This document shows, piece by piece, positions 27,751 through 37,210 of a stretch of DNA of 64,000 nucleotides. The notes beneath the pieces were generated by a model. That model was not told the DNA's origin. It did not search any database and saw nothing but the letters and a program-made list of their open reading frames with translations. The number at the start of each line of letters is the position of its first letter. Position 1 is the stretch's first letter. A program made the translations under genes and the position numbers. This stretch comes from CAWDMC01 sp963803295 (GTDB taxonomy: Bacteria; Acidobacteriota; Terriglobia; UBA7540), in contig CAWDMC010000028.1 in assembly GCA_963803295.1 (NCBI GenBank), forward strand, positions 434,001 to 498,000, written 5' to 3'.

Positions 27751-28140
27751 TTATTGCGGCGGTCCTCCACGCCACCTGCCGCCCCGCCATAACGGCCAAC
27801 CGTTTTCATCGCGCAGCCTCAACGCTTGAGTGTCGCCAATTACCTTGACTGTTGAAGCAATCACCGCGTCTTCCAGCCGATAGCCCCTGATCGATACTTC
27901 GCGGCCCACCTTCGGGTTGAAGTTGCGCTCGATCAGGTAGCGCATGGAACCGAGGTAGACCTTCACTAGTTTCTTGCCGTCATCGACCATCAGGTACGGC
28001 ATTCCTTGTCCCGGCGAAATTTGCACGCGCTGGATGGTGCCGTGCACGTCGACCAGAGGATTGGCTGCGATCGGAGCACGCTGCGCGGGCGCCGGGGCGC
28101 ACAGAAATAGCGCGGTTAGGAGGACCATGATTGTTCTCAT
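27751..28140 (-). CDS. Exported protein with OB-like fold, unknown function
   Basis: 129 residues. Signal peptide MRTIMVLLTALFLCAPAPA is followed by a strand-rich domain, VDVHGTIQRVQISPGQGMPY, then DGKKLVKVYLGSMRYL and VGREVSIRGYRLED. The layout (protein binding small ligands or metal near a secreted OB barrel) is common in acidobacterial exported proteins. The C-terminus is Gly/Arg/Trp-rich (WPLWRGGRWRGGPPQ). Function unknown. Confidence 0.7.
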   Translation of the reverse strand: MRTIMVLLTALFLCAPAPAQRAPIAANPLVDVHGTIQRVQISPGQGMPYLMVDDGKKLVKVYLGSMRYLIERNFNPKVGREVSIRGYRLEDAVIASTVKVIGDTQALRLRDENGWPLWRGGRWRGGPPQ

Positions 28141-28228
28141 TCCAGAACCTCCATCTCTTATAATGCAATCCTCAGGCCAACAACGATTATCCAGCAGTGC
28201 AGGGGGTTGTGAACAGTTCTATCGCGGA

Positions 28229-28251
28229 AGGTGCGCAAGCCTTGCGCGCCT
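28229..28251. promoter_or_regulatory. Dyad AGGTGCGCAAG-C-CTTGCGCGCCT
   Basis: Eleven-base inverted repeat with one mismatch around a single central base; another half-site CTTGCGCA follows at 28273. Its centre is about 106 bases before the -12 element of a sigma-54-like sequence at 28333, matching the spacing of the TTGGAC dyads elsewhere, although the sequence differs. Confidence 0.4.
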
Positions 28252-28332
28252 GGCAACCCTATCCGCGCAGACCTTGCGCATTCCGTATTGCAGCCAACTT
28301 CGAACTTGCTGATTCCATAAGTGGAAGAGCGT

Positions 28333-28348
28333 TGGCCGGTGGTATGCA
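28333..28348 (+). promoter_or_regulatory. Possible sigma-54-like promoter
   Basis: TGGCCGGTGGTATGCA keeps GG-N10-GC with a good -12 (ATGCA) and lies 35 bases before the start codon of the repeat protein at 28383. Weaker than the two TGGAAC promoters. Confidence 0.35.
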
Positions 28349-28382
28349 ATAGAGGGGGTGAGGTTTGAAAAGGAGGTCTGTC

Positions 28383-28826
28383 ATGAAAAGAATATTAATC
28401 GGCGCTATTGCGGTTTTAGTGTTCTTGGGTTCGGCCGCAACGGGCATGGCCCAGGGCGGGTACGGACGCCGAGGGCCAGGCTGGAATCAGCCCGGACCGC
28501 GCGTTATGCGTGGGCAGGGCTTGAGAAATGGGACGGGTCCTCGCGCACTCAACGGAACCTGCCCTTGGTTCAATAACCGGGTGCAGGCTCCCGCTGCGAA
28601 TGTAGCTCCGCCTGGCTCGGGTCTAAGAAACGGCACGGGTCCTCGTGCACTCAACGGAAATTGCCGGTGGTTTAATGCCAGGGTGCAAGGTCCTACAGCG
28701 AATAAACCAGCTTCGGGCGGCTGGGGTCCGAGAAACGGGGCGGGTCCACGTGCACTCAACGGAACCTGCCCGCTACTTTCTCCTGGAACTTCTGTTCCAG
28801 CGCCCAATACTACCGTGGTGAAGTAG
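28383..28826 (+). CDS. Exported protein with three tandem RNGTGPRALNGTC repeats
   Basis: 147 residues. The signal peptide (ILIGAIAVLVFLGSAATGMA) is followed by a Gly/Arg/Pro-rich region and three copies of a ~37-residue unit with core G-P/L-R-N-G-(T/A)-G-P-R-A-L-N-G-(T/N)-C. Each unit carries one Cys, mostly followed by P/R-W-F-N. The repeats are similar at the DNA level too, pointing to recent duplication. The single Cys per unit could form intermolecular disulfides or bind a ligand. ATG 28383 is chosen because AAGGAGG lies 6 bases upstream. I do not recognise a family. Confidence 0.72.
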   Translation: MKRILIGAIAVLVFLGSAATGMAQGGYGRRGPGWNQPGPRVMRGQGLRNGTGPRALNGTCPWFNNRVQAPAANVAPPGSGLRNGTGPRALNGNCRWFNARVQGPTANKPASGGWGPRNGAGPRALNGTCPLLSPGTSVPAPNTTVVK

Positions 28827-28864
28827 ACCTCATCGCGGTACGATATGGGGGGAAGGTACAGCCG

Positions 28865-29590
28865 ATGTTCGCCCAGGGCAGGGTCGCGTCGCAATTCGTC
28901 TTGTTCGCTGCGGTAGGGGCCCTGCCTTGCGTTCTGTTACTCAGTTCGCTCCGTACCCTGCGCGAGCTGGACGAACAGAAGACGGTCTACCTGCGTGAAC
29001 GCGTTGCGGAGATCGGTGAGCTTGACGGCGCCCTCCAGGCAAAGTTGCTCCGGGTGCTCCAGGAGAAGACGTTCGAACGTGTCGGCAGAACGCGGCAGAT
29101 CGCCGTTGACGTCCGGCTGCTCACGGCGACGAATCGCAACCTCACGAAGCTGGTAAGCGAGGGCAAATTCCGGGAGGATCTGTATTACCGGCTTAATACT
29201 TTTCCGATTGAGATCCCGCCTCTGGATCGCGTGGGGGACCTGCCGGCACTCGCCAAATTCTTTTTGGAGCGGGCCGCAGCCATCCTGGGTAGAAAGGCTC
29301 CCATGCTTTCATCCGAAGCGATCGACCGTATGCGTTCCTACACCTGGCCGGGCAATGTCAGGGAGCTCGAAAATATGATGGAACGGGTGGTGATCCGTCG
29401 CTATTCGAAGGTGAAAGTGCTCAAACTCCTTGCGCGAGAGATTTGGAAGTCCGCAATGAAATGCGAAGATCAAGCAACTCCTAACCACGTCGCAACGGTC
29501 ACAGATGGTGGAACCGGGATCATTCTCTGGGGCAAAGATGATCGGGCCGCACGCCTATATTTCGCACTTTTTCGCGAGAACGGCGTCTGA
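28865..29590 (+). pseudogene. Chimeric remnant: kinase-like membrane N-terminus joined to half a sigma-54 activator
   Basis: Residues 1-~50 (SQFVLFAAVGALPCVLLLSS, then LRTLRELDEQK) look like the first membrane segment of a sensor kinase. From 'EIGEL' the frame continues as the second half of an AAA+ sigma-54 activator: QAKLLRVLQEKTFERVGRTR, DVRLLTATNRNL, FREDLYYRLNTFPIEIPP and YTWPGNVRELENMMERVVIR. Walker A, the GAFTGA loop and most of Walker B are missing, and the normal Fis domain is replaced by an unrelated tail. A deletion between a kinase gene and an activator gene would explain it. It cannot work as an activator. Confidence 0.7.
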
Positions 29591-29712
29591 AATTTAGCAC
29601 CAGATATTCACTTTGATTCTGTCGAATGTTATTGGCTCAGTCTCGCTGCCAGCCATGTCACATTCCGAAGCCCTATCCCGTCCCACCATTGGAGACCAGA
29701 GGAGCGAAATCT

Positions 29713-30159
29713 ATGAAACGGACCTTCGCTATTATTCTCGTCGTCCTGGCGGTCGCCGTGTTCGGGGGGCTTGTGTATGCCGTGCTGGTGGCCGCGCACG
29801 TTTCCGAGCCTGCCGCCACCACGGTTCACGGCCTGACGCCCCGGCGACTCTGGGCCACCACGGTCCTGGTTCTGGCATTGGTCGGCGTGGTCATCGGTGG
29901 GATAGCTTTGGTCCGCCCCGCCAGTCGTTTAGGCACGGCGTCGGGGCGACTCGGAGCCATCCTGGCCCTGGTGACGGGGCTTATCGCAGTGGTCAATGGC
30001 GGGCTGAATCTGGATGTCGCCAGCGGTGGTCCCGGCACCGGTAACGGAGTAGTCGGTGGCGCAGCTGCGTTCGTGCTGGGGCTGGTCGCCCTGGCCCTCG
30101 GCGGGCTGGCTCTGGCCCGCTGCCGCCGAACCGCGCTAGCGCCGGGCCGCACGACGTGA
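29713..30159 (+). CDS. Membrane protein, DUF6223-like
   Basis: 148 residues with about four hydrophobic helices: FAIILVVLAVAVFGGLVYAV, LWATTVLVLALVGVVIGGIA, LGAILALVTGLIAVVNGG and VVGGAAAFVLGLVALALGG. Glycine-rich throughout. This resembles DUF6223, small membrane proteins found next to SigJ-type sigma factors in actinobacteria and others. Its stop overlaps the GTG start of the sigma factor remnant by four bases (GTGA), showing an operon. Confidence 0.7.
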   Translation: MKRTFAIILVVLAVAVFGGLVYAVLVAAHVSEPAATTVHGLTPRRLWATTVLVLALVGVVIGGIALVRPASRLGTASGRLGAILALVTGLIAVVNGGLNLDVASGGPGTGNGVVGGAAAFVLGLVALALGGLALARCRRTALAPGRTT

Positions 30160-31125
30160 CGTCCACGAGCCCAATGTCGAATCCGGCCAGGAGCTTCGAG
30201 CGGTATCGCCGGCGCCTGCTCGGTCTCGCCTACCGCATGCTTGGGTCAATGGCTGACGCGGAGGACGCGGTGCAGGAGACATACTTGCGCTGGCATACGG
30301 CCAACCGCGACAGAGTATCGGACCCGAGGGCGTTTCTCATGACCACGACGACGCGGATTTGTCTCGAACCTGCTGACCTCGGCGCGCGTACGGCGCGAGG
30401 AGTACGCCGGTCCATGGCTGCCGGAACCGGTTCTTGACACGGCAGCGCTCGCGCCCGACAGCCGCACCGAACTGGCTGAGGATCTGTCGATCGCGCTGCT
30501 CTTGATCCTCGACCAACTGTCGCCGCTCGAGCGCGCAGCCCTCCTGTTGCACGACGTCTTCGATTTCTCGTTCAGCGAAGTCGCCACGCACTGGAGCGGA
30601 GCGAGGCGGCGTGCCGGCAGCTTGCCGCCCGCGCACGCGCGCACGTGCGCGCAGCGCGGCCACGCGGCGCGGCCACGCGGCGCGACACCACTGCCGTCGC
30701 GTTCGTGCGTGCTCGATGCTCAACATGCGCAGCTCATGCCCGCCTTCGCGGCGGCAACCCAGTCGGGCGATCTCAATGCGCTGACGCAGCTGCTTGCGAG
30801 CGACGTGCGCGTAGTGACAGACTGCGGCGGCAAGGTGAAAGCGGCGCAGACCGTGATCGAGGGCGCCGATCGCGTGGCGCAGTTCCTGCTTGACGCCACG
30901 CGTAAACACACAGGTGCTTGGTGGCGCGACGACTTCACGCTGCGCTTCGCGACCATCAATGGCCTGCCCGGTGTCATCGTGGACGCGCCCGAGGGACCAG
31001 TGCAGACTGCGGCGTTCGAGATTGAGGGTGATGTGATTCGGGCGCTGTACGTGGTGCGCAATCCAGACAAGTTACGGCACTTGGCGCGGGCGTCGGGGTC
31101 TCCGCACGAGAGCGATCGCAGATGA
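30156..31125 (+). pseudogene. SigJ/ECF41-type sigma factor, frameshifted
   Basis: The first frame has sigma region 2 (RYRRRLLGLAYRMLGSMADA, then EDAVQETYLRWHTANRD). After a shift near 30365 another frame gives region 4 (LLILDQLSPLERAALLLHDV, then FDFSFSEVATHWS). After another shift near 30600 a third (SEAACRQLAARARAHVRAA) continues, and then the SnoaL-like C-terminal domain (LASDVRVVTDCGGKVKAAQT, then LRFATINGLPGVIVDAPEG) appears back in the second frame. ECF41 factors carry this extra domain to control their own activity. Several frame changes make it a pseudogene unless they are assembly errors. Confidence 0.75.
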
Positions 31126-31295
31126 GCGTGCCTACTCGGGTTGTGGCAATGCGTCGCGAGAGATTCGTGGTGGACACGCCTAGCCACGTCGTCTCCGGCT
31201 TCGGTTTTGGTGGCAGCGATCCATCGTGACACCGCCACAATCGCTCGGTGCACAACCGCCAATACCTGTGCGCCATCATCATCCACGGAGGTTGA

Positions 31296-31680
31296 ATGAG
31301 CCGAGTTCTAGTTCGAACTATTGCTGCTGGTCTTGCGGGGGGCCTGGCATTCATAGTCGGCACGTTTCTCACGTTTGCCCAGTTCAGCGGTTCCAAACGC
31401 GGTCAAGAAGGACTGCTCTTCAATCCAGCCACTCAACACCCCAGGGTGATTGCCGTGTGGAAAGACATCGAGCCTCTGCCGCGCGTGATTGAGAACCCGC
31501 CGGTCATCATCGCCGGTATGCTTCTCTTCGGCGTTGCCTATGCCTTTGTGTACCGCTCCATTGCGCCCGCGTGGCCGGCGGGCGTAGGCCGCCGCGGCTA
31601 GCGTCTGGCCCTGATCGTTTGGCTTTCGACTGTCTTCTCCGAGTTCATGGGACCCTTCAATGTGCTTCATCAACCGATAT
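31296..31680 (+). pseudogene. Integral membrane protein, interrupted and truncated
   Basis: A 101-residue frame (TIAAGLAGGLAFIVGTFLTF, ENPPVIIAGMLLFGVAYAFV) ends at TAG 31599-31601. Past this stop the same frame carries on convincingly as RLALIVWLSTVFSEFMGPFN followed by VLHQP, then runs into the antisense vgrG fragment at ~31670. It was therefore a longer membrane protein, stopped early and cut by a rearrangement. Function unknown. Confidence 0.6.
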
Positions 31681-32290
31681 TGCCCGCAGCCATGTCGAAT
31701 CTTGCCTTCGGCTGGTAGCGAACCTGTTGGTGCACAACGGAGCTGTCGCCGAGCACCATCGTGTGCTGGTTCTGCTCGTGCGAGAAGAAATAGAAAATGC
31801 CGTACTCCTCCATCAGACGCGAAACGAAATTGAAATCCGTCTCCCGGTACTGCACACAGTAGTCAAGCGGGTAGTAGCTTGCCTGTAGTGAGAGCTTGTA
31901 ATCCGTGAACCCCAGTACCTTGAATACTTTTTCGATAATGTCCGGCACCTTCATGTTCTGGAAGATGCGGCAGTTGGCGGTGCGGGTGAGAAACCAAAGC
32001 CAGGGTACCACCTCGGCCTGGTAGCGCGTATACTTGCCATCCCTGCCGCTCAGGACAAAGCGGCTGACAAAACCGTCGATGTGGCGTTCGTTGTTGTCCG
32101 GCAGCCACACCGACATAGAGACACGCTGTCCGACCAGGTCCTTGAAGGAAATGGATGGGTTCTCCGAGAGCAATTCCAAGTTAAACTGGAACAAGCGTGA
32201 CATCGACTCCGTGCCCGCGAAACTCTGAAGCAAGAGAGCGCCCTTGCCCAGAGGGGTGGTGATATCCAAAAGCTTTTGTTCGCTCGCCAT
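31670..32290 (-). pseudogene. vgrG: VgrG (T6SS spike) N-terminal fragment
   Basis: 206 residues from a good start: LGKGALLLQSFAGTESMSRL, FQFNLELLSENPSISFKDL, VGQRVSMSVWL, then NCRIFQNMKVPDIIEKVF and YCVQYRETDFNFVSRLMEEY. These are the gp27-like first domain of VgrG, which caps the type VI secretion tube. A full VgrG has 600 or more residues; this one ends where a membrane-protein remnant on the other strand begins. Probably a broken copy. No other T6SS genes are in the window. Confidence 0.8.
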
Positions 32291-32316
32291 CCCTGAACCT
32301 CCCGCCCAGACCCACG

Positions 32317-32475
32317 GTTCTTAAACGAGAGCGACAGATCTTCCGACGGAAGACCCAACTCGAAGCGAAAGAATCGGCAGATACCCTCATGCCCCGAGAA
32401 ATATTGGAGAAGGAGCGCATCCTTGCCGAGGGATATGTCAATCGCGATTATCCGTTGCTCTTGAGGGTACGCCAT
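32317..32475 (-). pseudogene. Second VgrG N-terminal stub
   Basis: From ATG 32475 the sequence DISLGKDALLLQYFSGHEGI, then CRFFRFELGLPSEDLSLSFK, aligns with the first ~50 residues of the neighbouring VgrG fragment, then loses similarity. A tandem stub just before another VgrG start suggests recombination between vgrG 5' ends. 32476-32743 shows no gene. Confidence 0.65.
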
Positions 32476-32743
32476 ATCGGTTAATCTTCTGATCCTCCAA
32501 GCACATTTCCCGCTCTTCGATCTACATCTCTTCTTTAGATGTGTTGAGCATATGAAATCGGCGGTCGGACAGCACACGAGTTGGCACGACAGCCTATCTG
32601 CTAGGCCTGGTGCACCTTGCGATAACAATCAAATGACGATTGCATTGTCGGCGAGTTTAATAGACTCCACCAGTGTCAGGGCGGAATGTCACTTGGGAGT
32701 TCGTTCCATGCAATTAGCAATGCCGAGGAAACAGGCGGTGAGA

Positions 32744-33533
32744 GCTCGAGATACCTGGCAATGAATCTGGCAATGGACCGCCAGATCGAACAGATCGTTG
32801 CCGTCGCCGACATAGTGGGCGGCCTCAAACGGTCCAACAAACGACTCTGGTTTTTCGTTCGACGAGTGGAACGTATGGTATCGAGCCCGCGGCGGGGATG
32901 CCGCGAATGGCCGCCGGAAAGAGGCTCCGCATCTGTTAGAGGAAATCAATAATTTGGAGGACGCGCTTCTGGTTGGGGGCCTCATCAATTCGCTTTTGCG
33001 GCATGCCGACCGGGTGAAGGTAGCCTGTCTCGCACAACTAGTTAATGTGATCGCTCCACTTATTATGACCAACGCGAACGGCGTACTGCGCCAGACGATC
33101 TACTTTCTTATGCTTGGGCGTTGCACCACGCACGCGGCAGCGTTCTGAGCCTCTCCCCTAAAGGGCCAACCTACGGCGTGCCCTTTCTGGGCCGGCCCCT
33201 CGAAGCGGGTGGAACTCGGATGCCTGGCCTCGGCCAAGTACCATATCTGGATGTGGCTGGCACTTTCGATCCGGCGGGCCATACGGCGACACTGCTGGTA
33301 TTGAATCGAGATCTCGAGAATCCTCGGGAGTTGCGGGTTGACTGGCGCGAGATCACACCCACCAAAGTCACCCTTTCGCAGGTCATCATCGGCCCTGATC
33401 TGAAGGCCACGGATACTTCGACAGCCCAAAGCGAGTAGTGCCGCAGACGTTTGAACCGCCGACTGCAGCCGCCCGGATGATCTTTCAATTTCCTGCCCGC
33501 TCGTATCGCGTCGTCACTGTCGCGATATCGGCT
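32744..33533 (+). pseudogene. GH51 alpha-L-arabinofuranosidase, C-terminal remnant
   Basis: Segments in different frames give the catalytic and C-terminal parts of GH51: FSFDEWNVWYRARGG (nucleophile Glu of the 'SFDEWNVWY' motif), NLEDALLVGGLINSLLRHAD and RVKVACLAQLVNVIAPL, then VPYLDVAGTFDP, LLVLNRDLENPRELRVDW and a final VVPQTFEPPTA. Frame changes occur near 32850, 33105 and 33440, and the N-terminal half is missing. It lies beside a GH39 remnant, so an arabinoxylan-degrading locus has decayed here. Confidence 0.75.
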
Positions 33534-33645
33534 TAACTGGCGTGGAAGCCGGGGCGTCCCTCCCGCTTTTTTTTCCCTCCCATCGCGACGCGTCAGGCAG
33601 TGCCTTATTCAACCTCCAGGCAAGAGCGAAAGGACGACCGCGCTA

Positions 33646-34700
33646 TCACGTCACCAGCTCAACTGCAGCAAGGATAGACTCTGATGAGGCAAAGTGAACT
33701 TGACGCCGATCCTCCCGTTCTGGTTCCAAACCCATTGAGGCGAATCCAACAATTGCAGCTGGCTCGCGGCTTTCGAGTCGCGCATACTGCTCTCGAGTTG
33801 GGTTCTGGGGAGAGCCCAGTTGCTGCCAAAGCGTGTAAGCATTGCTGTGATTGTAATCGATGCGGCAGTGACGCAGCAGCACACGCTTGGGAGGTGCAGA
33901 ACGCCGCTCACCGTAAGGTTGACAACTGCCTGGGGAGCGGGCAAATCATTGTCCTGATAGTTCCACACCAGGATTGAGATGTTACGATCCGATCGAGAGG
34001 CCAAAGCATCGATGTCAAGCGCGCCACGCACTCCACGCTGCAGGATTGTATCCAGCCCCACGGCGCCGGTGCTCGTTACTTGAACGCGATCGCCCTGCAT
34101 TAAACCAGCCATGCGAAAGAGGTTCAACCCTGGCTTATCGATGCCGTTGGTGGCGAGCGTGCGGAAACCGTCGAAGTAAGGTTGGTCCTCAAACTCGAAG
34201 GCCCACGTCAACACACCTTCGATGTTGGCATGGTAGCGGTCGGCTAGCTTCAGGATATTGCTAAGGGCGACGGCGGTGTAAGTCGGGTAGAGAGTGCCGT
34301 TGCGGTAGGCATTGTGCGGGTAGAGGCGTGCCGAGCAGGCTGCGCAACCCTCGGGGTCGCACTCGCTCAGAATAATGGGCAGCTTCTTGAACTGGGGAAA
34401 ACCGGTTACGATTTCTATTCCCTTCGCGACATCCTTGATGTTCCGGGAAAGCCCCATTCGCACATGGCCCTCGACGACTTCCGGCGCTCCTTTCGCATGG
34501 TAGGTAATGAAATCAAGGGGGGCTCCGGCGTTGCCGGTTGCATGATTCGTTCCGTGCGCGCAGTGCTCGAGAAACTGCTCTAAGAAAGCAGCAGCTTTAG
34601 GATTGTCCGGTCCGGTCGAAGCCGGACCGCCGACGCGCGCAGTGGGCAGCACGCGCTTGACAGCCTCGGTCGAATGGTCTTGTGCTCCCAGTGATCCTCA
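33646..34700 (-). pseudogene. GH39 beta-xylosidase remnant
   Basis: The frame from ~34660 reads LPTARVGGPASTGPDNPKAA, LDFITYHAKGAPEVVEGHVR, LPIILSECDPEGCAAC (position of the GH39 nucleophile Glu) and VEGVLTWAFEFEDQPYFDG-like sequence. Near 33880 the family sequence jumps frame (RIDYNHSNAYTLWQQLGSPQ, then NPTREQYARLE) and back again. The N-terminal part with the acid/base Glu is missing upstream of 34700. A decayed xylan-degrading gene paired with the GH51 remnant. Confidence 0.75.
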
Positions 34701-34866
34701 AAACCAGCACCAAAGCAACGCGAAGCGATGATGTGGCAGCCGATTCTTCAGCCGTCTGGGGAAGGTCGATTACCAATCGCGAATGTCGAGCCAAACGAGA
34801 CGATGCCAGGCAAGATGGACTGAGCACGCTTCCGTAGGGCAGGAGCCGCATGAGCGCAAGCGGTCA

Positions 34867-36864
34867 CTACCGGCCTGCTGATCGCGCCGCCTTAGATGGA
34901 CGCCTACGGCTCGAATTCTCGATCTTTGCGGGAGGCTGCTTTACGGGATTTAATTTGGACGTGGGCGCTTTCGTCGGATTCCCTGGGTCGCCGATATCTG
35001 TATGAACAGCCTTGGCCTTCTGTAATGGCTGTTCTGCGGCCGGGTGAGGCCCCTGAACCGGGCGCCCTTCTCGACTGAGTGGCTCCGAATCATCCAGGCG
35101 AAGCTCGAAATCCCTCGGCGGTTCCAGACCCCATTCCTGGATCGCCATTTCCCTGATTTTGAATTTTTGAATTTTCCCGCTGATGGTCATGGGAAAGGAC
35201 GTTACAAACTTGATCAAGCGCGGGATCTTGAAATTGGCGATTTTCCCTTTGCAGAATTTCTTGATGTCCTCCTCACTGCACACAAAGCCATCCTTCAGCT
35301 TGATCCACGCCACCACCTGCTCCACGTATTTACGGTCGGGCACGCCGACAACCTGGACGTCAGAGATACCGGGGTGCGTGTAGAGGAACTCCTCGAGTTC
35401 CCGCGGATAGATTTTTTCCCCACCGCGGCTAATCATGTCTTTCACCCTGCCCACAATCCGGCAATAGCCGTTCTCATCCATGGTGGCGAGATCGCCGGAG
35501 TGAAGCCAGCCATCTTCGGTGATGACGCTGCGCGTCCCCTCGGGATTACGGTAATAGCCTTTCATCACCATGTAGCCACGCGTGCACAGCTCGCCAGTTT
35601 GACCCCGCAGGAGCGTGTCTCCGGTCGCCGGGTCGATAATCTTGATCTCGCTGTGTGGCAGCGGCCGTCCGATGGTGGCGACGCGCAGTTCGATCGGATC
35701 GTCGGTGGTAGTTTGGGTCAACACCGGCGAAGACTCGGTAAGGCCGTAGGCGATGGTCAGCTCCCGGCAATGCATTGTCTCTACGACTTTCCTCATGACT
35801 TCGATCGGACAGGGCGAACCGGCCATGATGCCCGTGCGTAGAGACGACAGATCGAAACGGCTGAACTCAGGATGTTCTAGTTCGGCGATAAACATGGTGG
35901 GGACGCCATGAAGTCCCGTGCAACGCTCCTGCTCTACCGCCTCGAGCGTGGCCAGCGCGTTGAAGTAAGGCGCCGAAATGATCATGGCCGTACCCGCCAC
36001 CACACAGGTCATGTTGCCCAGCACCATGCCGAAACAGTGGTAGAACGGAACCGGGATACACAGCCGGTCGTGGTGGCCCAGCTTCATTGAGTTGCCGATG
36101 AGCAGCCCGTTGTTCACGATGTTGCGATGGGTGAGCGTCGCCCCTTTGGGAAATCCCGTTGTTCCCGACGTGTACTGAATGTTGATCGCCTCGTTGCAAT
36201 CGAGCGACGTTTCCCGTTCGCGCAGCTCGGCTGAGGAGGTATGCCGTCCCATGCGGATGACCTCGCTCCACGCGTACATGTTGGGCGGAGCGCCGTCCCC
36301 GACGAACACCAGGTTCTTAAGATAGGGCAGGCGCTCGGAGCGCAGTAGGCCGGGGCGGCTGGTAGTGGTCTCAGGGCAGATGCTCGCCAGTGTCTCGATG
36401 TAGTCGCAATCCCGAAAGCCGCGAATCAGCACCAAAGTCGAACATTCCGATTGTTTGAGCGCAAACTCAAGCTCAGTGGAGCGATAGGCGAGATTAACGT
36501 TAACAAGGATTGCCCCGATCTTGGCTGTGGCGAATTGCGTCATCACCCACTGGGCGCAGTTCGTAGCCCAGATCCCCACGCGGTCACCCTTGCCGACCCC
36601 AATTCGCAGAAAGCCGCGCGCCGCGGCTTCCACCTCATTCAGAAACTCGCGATAGGTGTAGCGGAGCCGCTGTTCCCGGTCGACAAGCGCCAGTTGTTCA
36701 GGATAAAGCGACGCCGTATGGTCGAGGGCTTGGCCTACCGTACGGTCGAGAAGCGGAGGTCCCTCGTCACTGTAGTAGTAACTAAGGTTCGGATCGACGT
36801 CCTGCGCTACTTTCATAGCTGGCATAGCTGGGCTCGGCTCCTTCACCCGTTCACCTGGCTGCAA
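34867..36864 (-). CDS. AMP-forming acyl-CoA synthetase
   Basis: 665 residues. ATP-dependent ligase that makes acyl-CoA from a fatty acid, probably medium- or long-chain. Motifs in order are YTYREFLNEVEAAARG, the AMP-binding P-loop YTSGTTGFPKG, YGLTESSPV, GELCTRGYMVMKGYYR, DGWLHSGDLATMDENG, GRVKDMISRGGEKIYP and catalytic Lys in MTISGKIQKFK. After the usual end (WGLEPP) there is an ~80-residue Pro/Lys/Ser-rich extension ending KAARSAGR, unusual for the family and probably disordered. Glutaryl-CoA dehydrogenase is encoded 7 kb away. Confidence 0.93.
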   Translation of the reverse strand: MQPGERVKEPSPAMPAMKVAQDVDPNLSYYYSDEGPPLLDRTVGQALDHTASLYPEQLALVDREQRLRYTYREFLNEVEAAARGFLRIGVGKGDRVGIWATNCAQWVMTQFATAKIGAILVNVNLAYRSTELEFALKQSECSTLVLIRGFRDCDYIETLASICPETTTSRPGLLRSERLPYLKNLVFVGDGAPPNMYAWSEVIRMGRHTSSAELRERETSLDCNEAINIQYTSGTTGFPKGATLTHRNIVNNGLLIGNSMKLGHHDRLCIPVPFYHCFGMVLGNMTCVVAGTAMIISAPYFNALATLEAVEQERCTGLHGVPTMFIAELEHPEFSRFDLSSLRTGIMAGSPCPIEVMRKVVETMHCRELTIAYGLTESSPVLTQTTTDDPIELRVATIGRPLPHSEIKIIDPATGDTLLRGQTGELCTRGYMVMKGYYRNPEGTRSVITEDGWLHSGDLATMDENGYCRIVGRVKDMISRGGEKIYPRELEEFLYTHPGISDVQVVGVPDRKYVEQVVAWIKLKDGFVCSEEDIKKFCKGKIANFKIPRLIKFVTSFPMTISGKIQKFKIREMAIQEWGLEPPRDFELRLDDSEPLSREGRPVQGPHPAAEQPLQKAKAVHTDIGDPGNPTKAPTSKLNPVKQPPAKIENSSRRRPSKAARSAGR

Positions 36865-37121
36865 TTAGTATGGCGGCACGTTCCGGACGCCGTTCCGAGT
36901 AGCCGAGGGGCGGACCATTGCGGTAATCGGCTGCGCTTCCCAAGTCAACGCGGTCACCCGCACGGCGGAATGGGATTATATCGCATCAGCAGACCGCTTA
37001 CAGTCCGCAGTTCACTTTCACTCCGGGTTTGGGCAGCGCGTTGAGGCTGGCGAAGTGGAATTCGTATTGACCACCGGCCCGGAGTGCATATACTGGAACT
37101 CAGGCCGATGCGCCCGCTCAG

Positions 37122-37210
37122 GCTGGAGTGGCGGAACTGGCAGACGCAGCAGACTCAAAATCTGCCGCCGGTCACCCGGCGTGGGGGTTCAACTCCCCCC
37201 TCCAGCACCA
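37122..37210 (+). tRNA. tRNA-Leu (anticodon CAA)
   Basis: Acceptor stem GCUGGAG/CUCCAGC, anticodon stem GCAGA/UCUGC with loop CUCAAAA (anticodon CAA), long variable arm CGCCGGUCACCCGGCG typical of leucine tRNA, T arm GGGGGUUCAACUCCCCC, and an encoded CCA. Confidence 0.95.
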
